Below, one piece after another: positions 51,380 through 59,171 of a stretch of 64,000 nucleotides of DNA (positions are counted from its first letter, which is position 1; every line of letters begins with the position of its first letter). The stretch comes from Nocardioides exalbidus (lineage in GTDB: Bacteria; Actinomycetota; Actinomycetes; Propionibacteriales; Nocardioidaceae). The notes beneath the pieces were generated by a model. That model saw only the letters and a list, made by a program, of their open reading frames with translations. It was not told where the DNA came from and made no database searches. A program made the translations under genes and the position numbers. Location of the stretch: NCBI RefSeq assembly GCF_900105585.1, contig NZ_FNRT01000001.1, positions 1-64,000 on the forward strand. Direction: 5' to 3'.

Positions 51380-52587
51380 CGCAGGGCCTCCGCGACCGCG
51401 CCCATGCCGCGCTCCACCTCGTCGAAGGACGTGGACAGCGGCGAGAGGCCGATCCGCAACCCACCCGGGTCGCGGTAGTCGGGGATCACGTCGCGCTCCC
51501 ACAGCCGCGCGGTGACCTCGCGCATCCGCTCGTGGTGGAGCGTCACGTGGCCGCCGCGCTGGGCCGGGTCGCGCGGGGACGCGAGGGTGACCTCAGGCAG
51601 GGTCGCATCGGCGAGCTCGACGGCGTACGACGTCAGCGCGACGGACTTCTCCCGGATGGCCCCGATGCCGGCCTCCTCGACGAGCTCGAGCATCGCCTGC
51701 ATGGCGACCATCCCGAGGATCGGCGGGGTGCCGGAGATGAAGCGTCGGATTCCCTGCGCGGGCGTGTAGCCCGGTCCCATGAAGAACGGGTCGGCGTGGC
51801 CCATCCAGCCCTGGATCGGCTGGGTGAGCTCGTCCTGGAGGCGGGCGTTGACGTAGCCGAAGGCGGGTGAGCCGGGGCCGCCGTTGAGGTACTTGTAGGA
51901 GCACCCGACGGCGAGGTCGACGTCCCACGCGTCGAGGTCGACCTGGACGGCGCCCGCGGAGTGGCAGAGGTCCCAGAGCACGAGGGCACCGGCCTCGTGG
52001 GCGATCCGCGTGAGCTCGGGGGCGTCGGCGAGCCAGGCGGACCGGTAGGCGACGTGGTTGAGGACCACGAGGGCGGTGCGCTCGCCGACGGCCTCGCTGA
52101 GCTGGTCGGCCGTGACGCCGGCGGAGGTGTCGACCTCGATCCAGCGCAGGGTCAGGCCGCGCTCGGCGGCGATGCCCTCGGCGACGTACCGGTCCGTGGG
52201 GAAGTTGTCGGTGTCGATGACGATCTCGGTCCGGCCGGGGGCGGTCCGCACGGCGTGGTCGACCGCGGCGCGCATCAGCTTGTAGAGCCAGACGGTGGTC
52301 GAGTCGCCGACCGCGGTCTGACCGGCGGCTGCGCCCAGTACGATGCGGCCGAGGTCGTCGCCGAGGGTCGTGGGGAGGTCCATCCAGCGCTCGTCCCAGC
52401 CCCGGATGAGGCGACCGCCCCACTCCTGCTCGACGAACTCGGTGAGGCGCGCGGCCGCGGCCGCGACCGGCCTGCCGAGCGAGTTGCCGTCGAAGTAGAC
52501 AAGGTCGGACCCGGCTCCCACGAACCGGTCGCGGAAGGACGCGAGCGGGTCGGCGGCGTCGAGCTGCGCTGCGGTGTTCTGGTTCAC
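51376..52587 (-). CDS. kynU: Kynureninase
   Basis: PLP enzyme that cleaves kynurenine to anthranilate and alanine, 403 aa. YFDGNSLGRP, DSTTVWLYKLMRAAVD, DTDNFPTDRYVAEG, the Asp of LWDLCHSAGAVQVDLDAWDVDLAVGCSYKYLNGGPGSP (in parts) with the PLP Lys in SYKYLNGG, and GWMGHADPFFM are kynureninase blocks. No tryptophan dioxygenase or formamidase lies in the window. GTG 52587 is preferred to 52590 because TAGGTT lies exactly 6 nt before it. It heads an operon with an acetyltransferase, a VOC protein and a deaminase. Confidence 0.93.
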   Translation of the reverse strand: MNQNTAAQLDAADPLASFRDRFVGAGSDLVYFDGNSLGRPVAAAAARLTEFVEQEWGGRLIRGWDERWMDLPTTLGDDLGRIVLGAAAGQTAVGDSTTVWLYKLMRAAVDHAVRTAPGRTEIVIDTDNFPTDRYVAEGIAAERGLTLRWIEVDTSAGVTADQLSEAVGERTALVVLNHVAYRSAWLADAPELTRIAHEAGALVLWDLCHSAGAVQVDLDAWDVDLAVGCSYKYLNGGPGSPAFGYVNARLQDELTQPIQGWMGHADPFFMGPGYTPAQGIRRFISGTPPILGMVAMQAMLELVEEAGIGAIREKSVALTSYAVELADATLPEVTLASPRDPAQRGGHVTLHHERMREVTARLWERDVIPDYRDPGGLRIGLSPLSTSFDEVERGMGAVAEALR

Positions 52588-52593
52588 CACGGC

Positions 52594-52599
52594 AACCTA
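52594..52599 (-). promoter_or_regulatory. -10 hexamer of the kynU operon
   Basis: TAGGTT on the minus strand, 6 nt before the GTG at 52587. Confidence 0.6.
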
Positions 52600-52633
52600 T
52601 CCACCGACCCGTCCACGCCGTCCACGGCCTCGG

Positions 52634-54325
52634 TCAGTAGCAGACCGCTCCGTGCGCGGCCGACTGGACGACCTTGCGGTACTTGCCGAGGACGCCGCGG
52701 GTGTACTTCGGCGGGAGCGGCTCCCAGCCCACGGCGCGCTCGGCCAGCTCGGCCTCGTCGACGTGGACGTCGATGGTCATGTTGGCGACGTCGAGGGTGA
52801 TCTGGTCGCCGTCCTTCAGGAAAGCGATCGGCCCCCCGTCGCTGGCCTCCGGCGCGATGTGGCCGACGCAGAGGCCGGTGGTGCCGCCGGAGAAGCGGCC
52901 GTCGGTGATCAGCAGGACGTCCTTGCCGAGGCCGGCGCCCTTGATCGCACCGGTGATCGCGAGCATCTCGCGCATGCCGGGGCCGCCCTTGGGACCCTCG
53001 TAGCGGATGACGACGACGTCGCCGGCCTTGATCGCGCCCTCGCCGAGGGCGTCGAGCGCCTTGCGCTCGCCGTCGAAGACGCGAGCCGTGCCGGTGAAGG
53101 TCGAGTCGTCGAAGCCGGCGCTCTTGACCACGGCGCCGTCCGGAGCGAGCGAGCCCTTGAGGATCGTCAGGCCGCCGGTCGCGTGGATCGGCTTGTCGAG
53201 CTGGCGCAGGATGTCGCCGTCGAGCGGCTTGGGGTCGAGCTCGGCGAGGTTCTCGGCCATCGTCTTGCCGGTGCAGGTCAGCACGTCGCCGTGCAGGTGG
53301 CCGGCGTCGAGCAGGGCCTTCAGCAGCACCGGGATGCCGCCGACGCGGTCGAAGTCGGTCCACACGAAGCGGCCGAACGGCTTCATGTCGGCCAGGTGCG
53401 GGACCTTCTTGCCGATGCGGGTGAAGTCGTCGAGGGTCAGGTCGACCTCGGCCTCGCGCGCGATCGCGAGCAGGTGGAGCACGGCGTTGGTCGAGCCGCC
53501 GAGGGCCATCGCCATCGCGATCGCGTTCTCGAAGGCCGGGCGGGTCATGATCTGGCGGGCGGTGATGCCCTGGCGCAGCATGTTGACCACGGCCTCGCCG
53601 GACTTGTGGGCGAACCCGTCGCGGCGGCGGTCGACGGCCGGCGGGGAGGAGCTGCCGGGCAGGGACATGCCGATCGCCTCGGCGACGCTGGCCATCGTGT
53701 TCGCGGTGTAGGCCCCGCCGCAGGCGCCCTCGCCCGGACAGATCGCACGCTCGACCTTGTCGACCTCCTCGCGGGTGATCTTCCCGGCCAGGCAGGCGCC
53801 GACGGCCTCGAAGGCGTCGATGATCGTGACGTCGCGACCGTCCACCTGGCCGGGCATGATCGTGCCGGCGTAGAGGAAGACGCTCGCGAGGTCGAGGCGG
53901 GCGGCGGCCATGAGCATCCCCGGCAGCGACTTGTCGCAGCCGGCGAGCAGGACGGAGCCGTCGAGGCGCTCGGCCATCATCACGGTCTCGACCGAGTCGG
54001 CGATGACCTCGCGGCTGACCAGCGAGAAGTGCATGCCCTCGTGGCCCATCGAGATGCCGTCGGAGACCGAGATCGTGCCGAACTCGAGCGGGTAGCCGCC
54101 ACCCGCGTGCACCCCGTTCTTCACGGCCTTGGCGAGCCGGTCGAGGGAGAGGTTGCAGGGCGTGATCTCGTTCCAGCTCGACGCGACCCCGATCTGGGGC
54201 TTGGCCCAGTCGTCGTCACCCATGCCTACCGCGCGGAGCATCCCTCGCGCAGCGGTGGCCTCGAGGCCGTCCGTGACGTCGCGGCTCCGGGGCTTGATGT
54301 CGGGTGCTGAAGGGGTCTTGGTCAT
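52634..54325 (-). CDS. ilvD: Dihydroxy-acid dehydratase
   Basis: Fe-S dehydratase making 2-oxo acids of valine and isoleucine, 563 aa. The cluster cysteines lie in [15 protein letters not shown] and [51 protein letters not shown] and the C-terminal [24 protein letters not shown] are family blocks. It is monocistronic, with a leaderless -10 (TAGCCT, N6). It is separate from ilvBNC and shows no attenuator. Confidence 0.96.
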   Translation of the reverse strand: MTKTPSAPDIKPRSRDVTDGLEATAARGMLRAVGMGDDDWAKPQIGVASSWNEITPCNLSLDRLAKAVKNGVHAGGGYPLEFGTISVSDGISMGHEGMHFSLVSREVIADSVETVMMAERLDGSVLLAGCDKSLPGMLMAAARLDLASVFLYAGTIMPGQVDGRDVTIIDAFEAVGACLAGKITREEVDKVERAICPGEGACGGAYTANTMASVAEAIGMSLPGSSSPPAVDRRRDGFAHKSGEAVVNMLRQGITARQIMTRPAFENAIAMAMALGGSTNAVLHLLAIAREAEVDLTLDDFTRIGKKVPHLADMKPFGRFVWTDFDRVGGIPVLLKALLDAGHLHGDVLTCTGKTMAENLAELDPKPLDGDILRQLDKPIHATGGLTILKGSLAPDGAVVKSAGFDDSTFTGTARVFDGERKALDALGEGAIKAGDVVVIRYEGPKGGPGMREMLAITGAIKGAGLGKDVLLITDGRFSGGTTGLCVGHIAPEASDGGPIAFLKDGDQITLDVANMTIDVHVDEAELAERAVGWEPLPPKYTRGVLGKYRKVVQSAAHGAVCY

Positions 54326-54331
54326 GCCGTC

Positions 54332-54337
54332 AGGCTA
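54332..54337 (-). promoter_or_regulatory. -10 hexamer of ilvD
   Basis: TAGCCT on the minus strand, 6 nt before the ATG at 54325. Confidence 0.65.
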
Positions 54338-54368
54338 GTCAACGCCCTCCCTGCTCCGGCGACGTGTC

Positions 54369-54986
54369 TCACGCTGCTGCTCGTCGTGCTTGACGTTGCT
54401 CGCGCCGCTCGTCGAGGTGCTCGGCCTCGGCAGCGCACTGCCTCAGCGACGGATGGTCGTCGGGCGTGCCCCACAGCTCCCGCTCGAGCGCGCGCCTCCA
54501 TCGGGAGCGGCGGTAGCGGACCGACGGGTCGCCGGCCGCCTTGGACCGCCGCTTCCACTGGTAGTACTCGACCATCGTCGACTCCACGTCGGCCGGAGAC
54601 CACCAGCCGGTGACCCGGAGGTCGACATGAGCAGGGAACCGGCTCCCGCCGTGCGTCCGAACCCCGTCGTCCCGCATCGGATCGACCTCCTGGTCGGCGT
54701 CGTCGAGGAGCACCAGCTCGAGCCGCGCCATCCGGAGCAGGTCGAGCAGGTCGGACACGCGCGGGCTCGTCCGTCCCGTCTCCCATCGGGCCACCACCGA
54801 CTGCGACACCCCGAGCAGGTCCGCGAGCCCCCTCTGCGAGACCTCGAGGATGCGTCGGACCCGCCGCACGATCCCTTGGACGTGCCCGTCCACGGGTCCG
54901 GTGCGGAACCACGTCCACTCGTCCTCGGTCCACTCCTCCTGCTGGTCCAACCACTTCCTCAGGCTGCGCCTCTCCGCGACCGTCAC
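54369..54986 (-). CDS. XRE-family helix-turn-helix protein
   Basis: A 205-aa protein. The helix-turn-helix at about residues 35-85 (VRRILEVSQRGLADLLGVSQ, then SVVARWETGRTSPRVSDLLDLLRMA) is of XRE type. The C-terminal part is basic and Trp-rich (YYQWKRRSKAAGDPSVRYRRSRWRRALERELWG) with no assigned domain. The GTG at 54986 is chosen for the AGGAGG ribosome site 7 nt upstream; ATG 55022 has none. No toxin partner is adjacent, so it need not be an antitoxin. Confidence 0.8.
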   Translation of the reverse strand: MTVAERRSLRKWLDQQEEWTEDEWTWFRTGPVDGHVQGIVRRVRRILEVSQRGLADLLGVSQSVVARWETGRTSPRVSDLLDLLRMARLELVLLDDADQEVDPMRDDGVRTHGGSRFPAHVDLRVTGWWSPADVESTMVEYYQWKRRSKAAGDPSVRYRRSRWRRALERELWGTPDDHPSLRQCAAEAEHLDERREQRQARRAAA

Positions 54987-55170
54987 CCGTGCCTCCTGCG
55001 TCGTCCGATGTCGTACGCCCATCCGAACGCGGTCGACCGACACCGCGCAGCGGCCATCCACAGGAGGGTCCCGGCCAGGCATCGGCGACGGCCCTGTGGA
55101 CGATTGGTGGCCCGGAAACCAGGTCGTCGGACGGTCCGTGCACCGCGGCTCGTACGCCTGCTCGGCCGCG

Positions 55171-55205
55171 CTGGCTCGTGAGTCTCTGGCGGACTCACGT
55201 GCCAG
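55171..55205. repeat. GTGAGTCTC palindromic element, copy 2
   Basis: 14-bp arms CTGGCTCGTGAGTC and GACTCACGTGCCAG (one mismatch) with a 7-nt spacer; the longest version of the family. Confidence 0.8.
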
Positions 55206-55269
55206 TGCGCGCGTGAGCCGCGACTGGCACCCCTCCGGGCCTGCCGCGCCAGCCACCGCGGCCCTCCGA

Positions 55270-55292
55270 CGTGAGTCTCCAGGAGACTCACG
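55270..55292. repeat. GTGAGTCTC palindromic element, copy 3
   Basis: 11-bp arms CGTGAGTCTCC and GGAGACTCACG around a single A. Confidence 0.8.
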
Positions 55293-55310
55293 AGTGAGTG
55301 ACGGCGATCG

Positions 55311-55365
55311 GGCGGAGCAAGGAGAGGCAAGGAGAGGCGAGCAGAGGTGAGGCGAGGAAAGGAGG
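55311..55365. repeat. Purine-rich tract with short direct repeats
   Basis: Almost only G and A on the plus strand; AAGGAGAGGC occurs twice in tandem (55319-55328 and 55329-55338), followed by related GAGCAGAGG and GAGGCGAGG units. It is downstream of the SRPBCC gene stop. Confidence 0.7.
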
Positions 55366-55377
55366 ACGTGACGCGGG

Positions 55378-55833
55378 TCAGGCCCGCTCGGCCTGCTGCT
55401 TGAGGGCGGCGAGGCCCTTCTCGAAGTCGCCGCCGATCGCCTTGTCGAAGAACAGCTTGCCCATGACCGACATGATCGCGCTGCGCTCGCCGGTCATCGT
55501 CCAGGTCACCTCGGTCGCCTCGCTCGCGGGGACGAGGCGGAACGTGGTGACGTTGGTGGCCTTGAACGGCTTGAGGAACACCAGGTCGACCACCACCGCG
55601 CCCGGGCTGGAGTCAGTGATCCGCATCTCGCCCTCGCCGGCCTTCTTGTTGCCGGACCAGCGGTACGTGGCCCCGACGCCGCGGTCGGGCCCGGTGTACT
55701 CGCGGTGGAGATCGGGGTCGACGCCCTCCCAGGGCGACCACTTCTGCCACTCACGGAAGTCGTCGAGGAGGGCGTGGACGCCAGCCGGCTCCGCCGCGAT
55801 CCGGGTGCTGCGCGAGAGCGAGAAGTCGGCCAT
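55378..55833 (-). CDS. SRPBCC (polyketide cyclase/START-like) protein
   Basis: A 151-aa hydrophobic-pocket protein: FSLSRSTRIAAEPAGVHALLDDFREWQKWSPWEGVDPDL at the N-terminus in the usual SRPBCC pattern (D-F-x-x-W-x-x-W-S-P-W), central GATYRWSGNKKAGEGEMRI, and a long C-terminal helix (FEKGLAALKQQAE). Such proteins bind lipids or small molecules; the ligand is unknown. A leaderless -10 (TAGTCT, N6) precedes the ATG. Confidence 0.9.
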   Translation of the reverse strand: MADFSLSRSTRIAAEPAGVHALLDDFREWQKWSPWEGVDPDLHREYTGPDRGVGATYRWSGNKKAGEGEMRITDSSPGAVVVDLVFLKPFKATNVTTFRLVPASEATEVTWTMTGERSAIMSVMGKLFFDKAIGGDFEKGLAALKQQAERA

Positions 55834-55839
55834 GGCGCG

Positions 55840-55845
55840 AGACTA
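55840..55845 (-). promoter_or_regulatory. -10 hexamer of the SRPBCC gene
   Basis: TAGTCT on the minus strand, 6 nt before the ATG at 55833. Confidence 0.6.
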
Positions 55846-55849
55846 GACC

Positions 55850-56941
55850 TCAGCCGAGGCGTGCGGCGCGGACCACCAGGACATCGGGCAGGTTGCGCGC
55901 GATCTCCTGCCACGACTCACCCTCGTCGGGAGAGGCCCACACGGCGCCGTTGCGACCACCGAAGTAGAGCCCGACCTCGTCGTGGTCGTCGACGCACATC
56001 GCGTCGCGCATCACCGCGGTGAAGTAGACGTCCGGCAGGACGCCCTCACCCAGCGGCTCCCACGAGGCGCCGGCGTCACGGGTCCGGTAGACCCGCGCCT
56101 TGCCGTCGACCGGCCACCGCGCCTCGGCGCCCGTGATCGGGAAGTTGTACGCCGTGTCGGCGCGGTGCGGGTGCGCCACCATCGCGAAGCCGAACTCGGT
56201 CGGCAGGCCCGGCGCGATGTCGTTCCAGGAGGCGCCGCCGTCGTCGGAGCGGTAGACGCCGCCGTGGTTCTGCAGGTAGAGCCGGTCGGGGTCCGCGCAG
56301 TCCCGCGCGACCTTGTGCACGCACTGGCCGAACTCGGGGTAGTTGCGCTCACCGGGGAAGAACTCCGCCTTGACCCCTTGGTTGGAGGCAGACCAGGACT
56401 CGCCGCCGTCCGCCGTGGCGTACACCCCGCCCGTCGACAGCGCCGCCAGGACGTGCCGACCGTCCCGGGGGTCGGGGAGGATCGTGTGGAAGGCCTGACC
56501 GCCGAAGCCCTCGTTCCACTCCTCGCGGTGCGGGTGGTCCCACAGGCCGCGCACCAGCGTGAAGGTCTCCCCCGCGTCGGTGGAGCGGAAGACCGCGCCC
56601 GGCTCGGTGCCCGCCCACACCACGTCGTCCTCGAAGCCCGGCTGCAGCTGCCAGACCCGGGCGAGGGACGCACCGGTGTCCTCCGGGAACCGGGCCGCGC
56701 CGTTGGGCGTGCCGTCCCACGTCGAGCCGAGGTCGTCCGAGCGCCAGACCTGCGGACCGAACCAGCTCGACGACGCGCCGGCCAGGAGCCGCGGTGTCGC
56801 CCGCCGGGTGTCGGCCATGACGGAGTAGACCTCCTCCATCGGGAAGTGCGGACCCGTCCATGCCCACGAACGACGTGCCTCGTCCGAGGTGCCCAGCCAC
56901 AGGCCCTTCTTGGTACCCACCATCAGCAGGGTTCGCGTCAT
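55850..56941 (-). CDS. Asp-box (BNR) beta-propeller protein, sialidase-like fold
   Basis: A 363-aa protein with six Asp-box motifs of the SxDxGxTW type (RSDDLGSTW, RSTDAGETF, ATADGGESW, RSDDGGASW, RTRDAGASW, ASPDEGESW), one per blade of a propeller. The sialidase Arg triad cannot be identified, so this is better called a VPS10/Ycf48-like or YVTN-like propeller than an exosialidase. There is no signal peptide. AGGAGG precedes the ATG. The role is unknown. Confidence 0.85.
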   Translation of the reverse strand: MTRTLLMVGTKKGLWLGTSDEARRSWAWTGPHFPMEEVYSVMADTRRATPRLLAGASSSWFGPQVWRSDDLGSTWDGTPNGAARFPEDTGASLARVWQLQPGFEDDVVWAGTEPGAVFRSTDAGETFTLVRGLWDHPHREEWNEGFGGQAFHTILPDPRDGRHVLAALSTGGVYATADGGESWSASNQGVKAEFFPGERNYPEFGQCVHKVARDCADPDRLYLQNHGGVYRSDDGGASWNDIAPGLPTEFGFAMVAHPHRADTAYNFPITGAEARWPVDGKARVYRTRDAGASWEPLGEGVLPDVYFTAVMRDAMCVDDHDEVGLYFGGRNGAVWASPDEGESWQEIARNLPDVLVVRAARLG

Positions 56942-57035
56942 GGGAAGCCTCCTGGTCCTGCCCGGTCCGTCGCCGGGTGGGCCTCGACGCTACTCCTCCG
57001 ACGAGACGGTGCGACAGGCCCGGGACCGCACTGAA

Positions 57036-57041
57036 TAGGCT
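57036..57041 (+). promoter_or_regulatory. -10 hexamer of the EamA gene
   Basis: TAGGCT, 6 nt before the GTG at 57048. Confidence 0.6.
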
Positions 57042-57047
57042 TGCTCG

Positions 57048-57971
57048 GTGACCCGACGCCCCAACCGTGCCCTGCTCGGGCCCGTGGGGCTGGTCCTGGT
57101 CGGCATCCTCTCCGTCCAGCTCGGCGCGGCGATCGCCAAGGGCCTGTTCGGCGAGATCTCGCCCACCGCGATGGTGTGGCTCCGGCTGGTCACCAGCTCG
57201 CTGGTCCTCGCCGTGGTCGTACGCCCCCGGCTGAGCGGCCGCAGCCGACGCGACTGGCTGGTCGTCGTCGGGTTCGGCGTCAGCCTGGCGTCGATGAACT
57301 GGGGCATCTACCAGTCGTTCTCCCGCATCCCGCTCGGCATCGCGGTGACGATCGAGTTCATCGGTCCCCTGACGCTGGCGCTCGTCGGTTCCCGGCGCGC
57401 GCGCGACCTCGTGTGGGTCGTCCTCGCCGGTGTCGGCGTCGTCCTGCTGGGCTTCCAGAAGAGCGACCTCGACCCGCTCGGAGTGGCGTACGCCCTGCTC
57501 GCCGGCGCGGCGTGGGCGGCCTACATCCTGCTCAGCGCGAGCACCGGCCGGCGGTGGGCCGGGTTCGACGGCCTCGCGGTCGCGAGCGTCGTGGCGGCGC
57601 TGGGCATGACCGTGCCGGCGCTCCTGGCCGCGGGCGGGAGCCTCTGGGACGGACGGATCCTGCTCCTCGGCGCGCTCGTGGGGCTCCTGAGCTCGGTCAT
57701 CCCCTACAGCTGCGAGCTGGTCGCGCTGCGGAGCCTGCGTCCTGCGGTCTTCGGCATCCTGATGAGCCTCGAGCCCGCAGCGGCAGCGCTCGCGGCGATC
57801 GTCGTGCTCCACGAGCACCTCGCGCCGGTCCAGTGGCTCGCCATCGCCTGCGTCGTCGCCGCGAGCATCGGTGCCACCCGTTCCGGGTCCGCCCTCGGCG
57901 AACCACCCGGCCACGACACCGACCACGACTCCGGAGAGCGTGCGGCCGCACCCGGCACACTGGCCACATGA
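57048..57971 (+). CDS. EamA family exporter (RhtA-like)
   Basis: A 307-aa transporter of the drug/metabolite superfamily, with ten membrane segments in two EamA halves. VQLGAAIAKGLFGEISPTAMVWLRLV opens the first half and SSVIPYSCELVALRSLRPAVFGILMSLEPAAAALAAIVVLHE, quoted in parts, is the conserved second-half block. The latter is typical of RhtA-like threonine/homoserine exporters. The stop overlaps the sugar dehydrogenase ATG (ATGA), an odd operon partner. Confidence 0.88.
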   Translation: MTRRPNRALLGPVGLVLVGILSVQLGAAIAKGLFGEISPTAMVWLRLVTSSLVLAVVVRPRLSGRSRRDWLVVVGFGVSLASMNWGIYQSFSRIPLGIAVTIEFIGPLTLALVGSRRARDLVWVVLAGVGVVLLGFQKSDLDPLGVAYALLAGAAWAAYILLSASTGRRWAGFDGLAVASVVAALGMTVPALLAAGGSLWDGRILLLGALVGLLSSVIPYSCELVALRSLRPAVFGILMSLEPAAAALAAIVVLHEHLAPVQWLAIACVVAASIGATRSGSALGEPPGHDTDHDSGERAAAPGTLAT

Positions 57972-59140
57972 GAACGCGACCCGGACCGTCTCGCCTCGTG
58001 CTCACCGTGCTCGCCCTCACGCTGCTTGCCGCGACCGGCTGCTCCTCCAGCGACACCCCCGAGTCGATCCCGCGCATCACGCAGCCCACCGACGTCCCGT
58101 CGCAGCCGACCCCCACCGAGAAGCCGAGCGCGGACGGGGGCGGCAACGGCGGCGGCAACGGCGGGGCCGGCGCAGCGCCCGAGGCCCTCGGCACCCTGGT
58201 CGACCAGCTCGAGGTCCCGTGGGGCGTCGACTTCCTCCCCGACGGCGACGCGATCGTCACCGAGCGGATGTCCGGCACCGTCCTCGAGGTGGCCCCCGAC
58301 GGCACCCGCAGCCGCCTCGGCGGGATCACCGCGGCCGTCCCCCAGGGTGAGGCCGGGCTGCTCGGCGTCGCCGTGTCGCCCGACTACGACAGCGACCAGA
58401 CCCTCTTCCTCTACGTGACCACCGGCACCGACAACCGTGTGGTCAAGGCGGTCGTCGACGACGGCCGGCTCGGCGAGCCCACGGTCGTCCTCGGCGGCAT
58501 CCCCGCCGGCTTCATCCACGACGGTGGCCGCATCGCGTTCGGCCCGGACGGCTACCTCTACGTCACGACCGGCGAGACCGGCGACCCCGAGCTCGCCCAG
58601 GACCCCGACAGCCTCGCGGGCAAGATCCTCCGGATCACCCCCGACGGCGACCCCGCCCCGGGCAACCCCCGCGCCGGCTCGCCGGTGTGGTCGCTCGGGC
58701 ACCGCAACGTGCAGGGCCTCGCCTGGGACGACGAGGGCCGGCTGTGGGCCTCGGAGTTCGGCGACTCGGAGTTCGACGAGCTGAACCTGATCGAGAAGGG
58801 CGGCAACTACGGCTGGCCGGAGGTCGAGGGCAGCGGCGGCGCGCCGGAGTTCATCGACCCGCAGCTCGTGTGGCCGGTCGAGCAGGCCTCCCCCAGCGGG
58901 TTGGCGTACGCCGACGGCCACCTCTGGATGGCCGGGCTGCGCGGCCAGCGGCTGTGGCGGATCGACGTCACCGCGGCCGGGAAGGCAACCAGGCCGAAGG
59001 CGTTCTTCACCGAGGACTACGGCCGCCTGCGCACGGTCGTGACGGCACCTGACGGCGTCCTCTGGGTGACCACGTCCAACCAGGACGGGCGCGGCAACCC
59101 GACCCCCGCCGACGACCGGATCATCCGCATCCGGCCCTGA
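57968..59140 (+). CDS. PQQ-dependent sugar dehydrogenase-like lipoprotein
   Basis: A 390-aa exported protein of the glucose/sorbosone dehydrogenase family, a six-bladed quinoprotein fold. A lipoprotein signal (LTLLAATGCSSS, Cys about residue 25) precedes a Pro/Gly-rich linker with GGGN repeats (about residues 50-75). The catalytic domain begins LEVPWGVDFLPDGDAIVTER and includes EAGLLGVAVSPDY, FIHDGGRIAFGPDGYLYVTTGE and WSLGHRNVQGLAWD. These contain the His, Arg and Asn residues usual for PQQ and calcium binding. No PQQ synthesis genes are in the window. The sugar is unknown. Confidence 0.9.
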   Translation: MRTRPGPSRLVLTVLALTLLAATGCSSSDTPESIPRITQPTDVPSQPTPTEKPSADGGGNGGGNGGAGAAPEALGTLVDQLEVPWGVDFLPDGDAIVTERMSGTVLEVAPDGTRSRLGGITAAVPQGEAGLLGVAVSPDYDSDQTLFLYVTTGTDNRVVKAVVDDGRLGEPTVVLGGIPAGFIHDGGRIAFGPDGYLYVTTGETGDPELAQDPDSLAGKILRITPDGDPAPGNPRAGSPVWSLGHRNVQGLAWDDEGRLWASEFGDSEFDELNLIEKGGNYGWPEVEGSGGAPEFIDPQLVWPVEQASPSGLAYADGHLWMAGLRGQRLWRIDVTAAGKATRPKAFFTEDYGRLRTVVTAPDGVLWVTTSNQDGRGNPTPADDRIIRIRP

Positions 59141-59148
59141 CCCTCGCT

Positions 59149-59171
59149 CGTGAGTCTCCTGGAGACTCACG
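59149..59171. repeat. GTGAGTCTC palindromic element, copy 4 (likely terminator)
   Basis: 11-bp arms CGTGAGTCTCC and GGAGACTCACG around one T, between convergent genes. The PhoD stop codon (59167-59169) is inside it. Confidence 0.8.

Larger units (their letters stand above)
54987..55377. other. Intergenic region with palindromic repeats
   Basis: About 390 bp with no convincing gene. It holds two copies of the GTGAGTCTC palindrome (55171-55205 and 55270-55292), a GTCGTACG-rich stretch near 54995-55160 and a purine-rich tract at 55311-55365. Confidence 0.7.

Noticed and set aside
54369..55022. Toxin-antitoxin module at the XRE gene
   Set aside because: No small partner gene lies beside it, and the intergenic region upstream has no ORF.
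55850..56941. Exo-alpha-sialidase
   Set aside because: Asp-boxes are present, but the catalytic Arg triad and the FRIP motif are not recognisable and no signal peptide exists.
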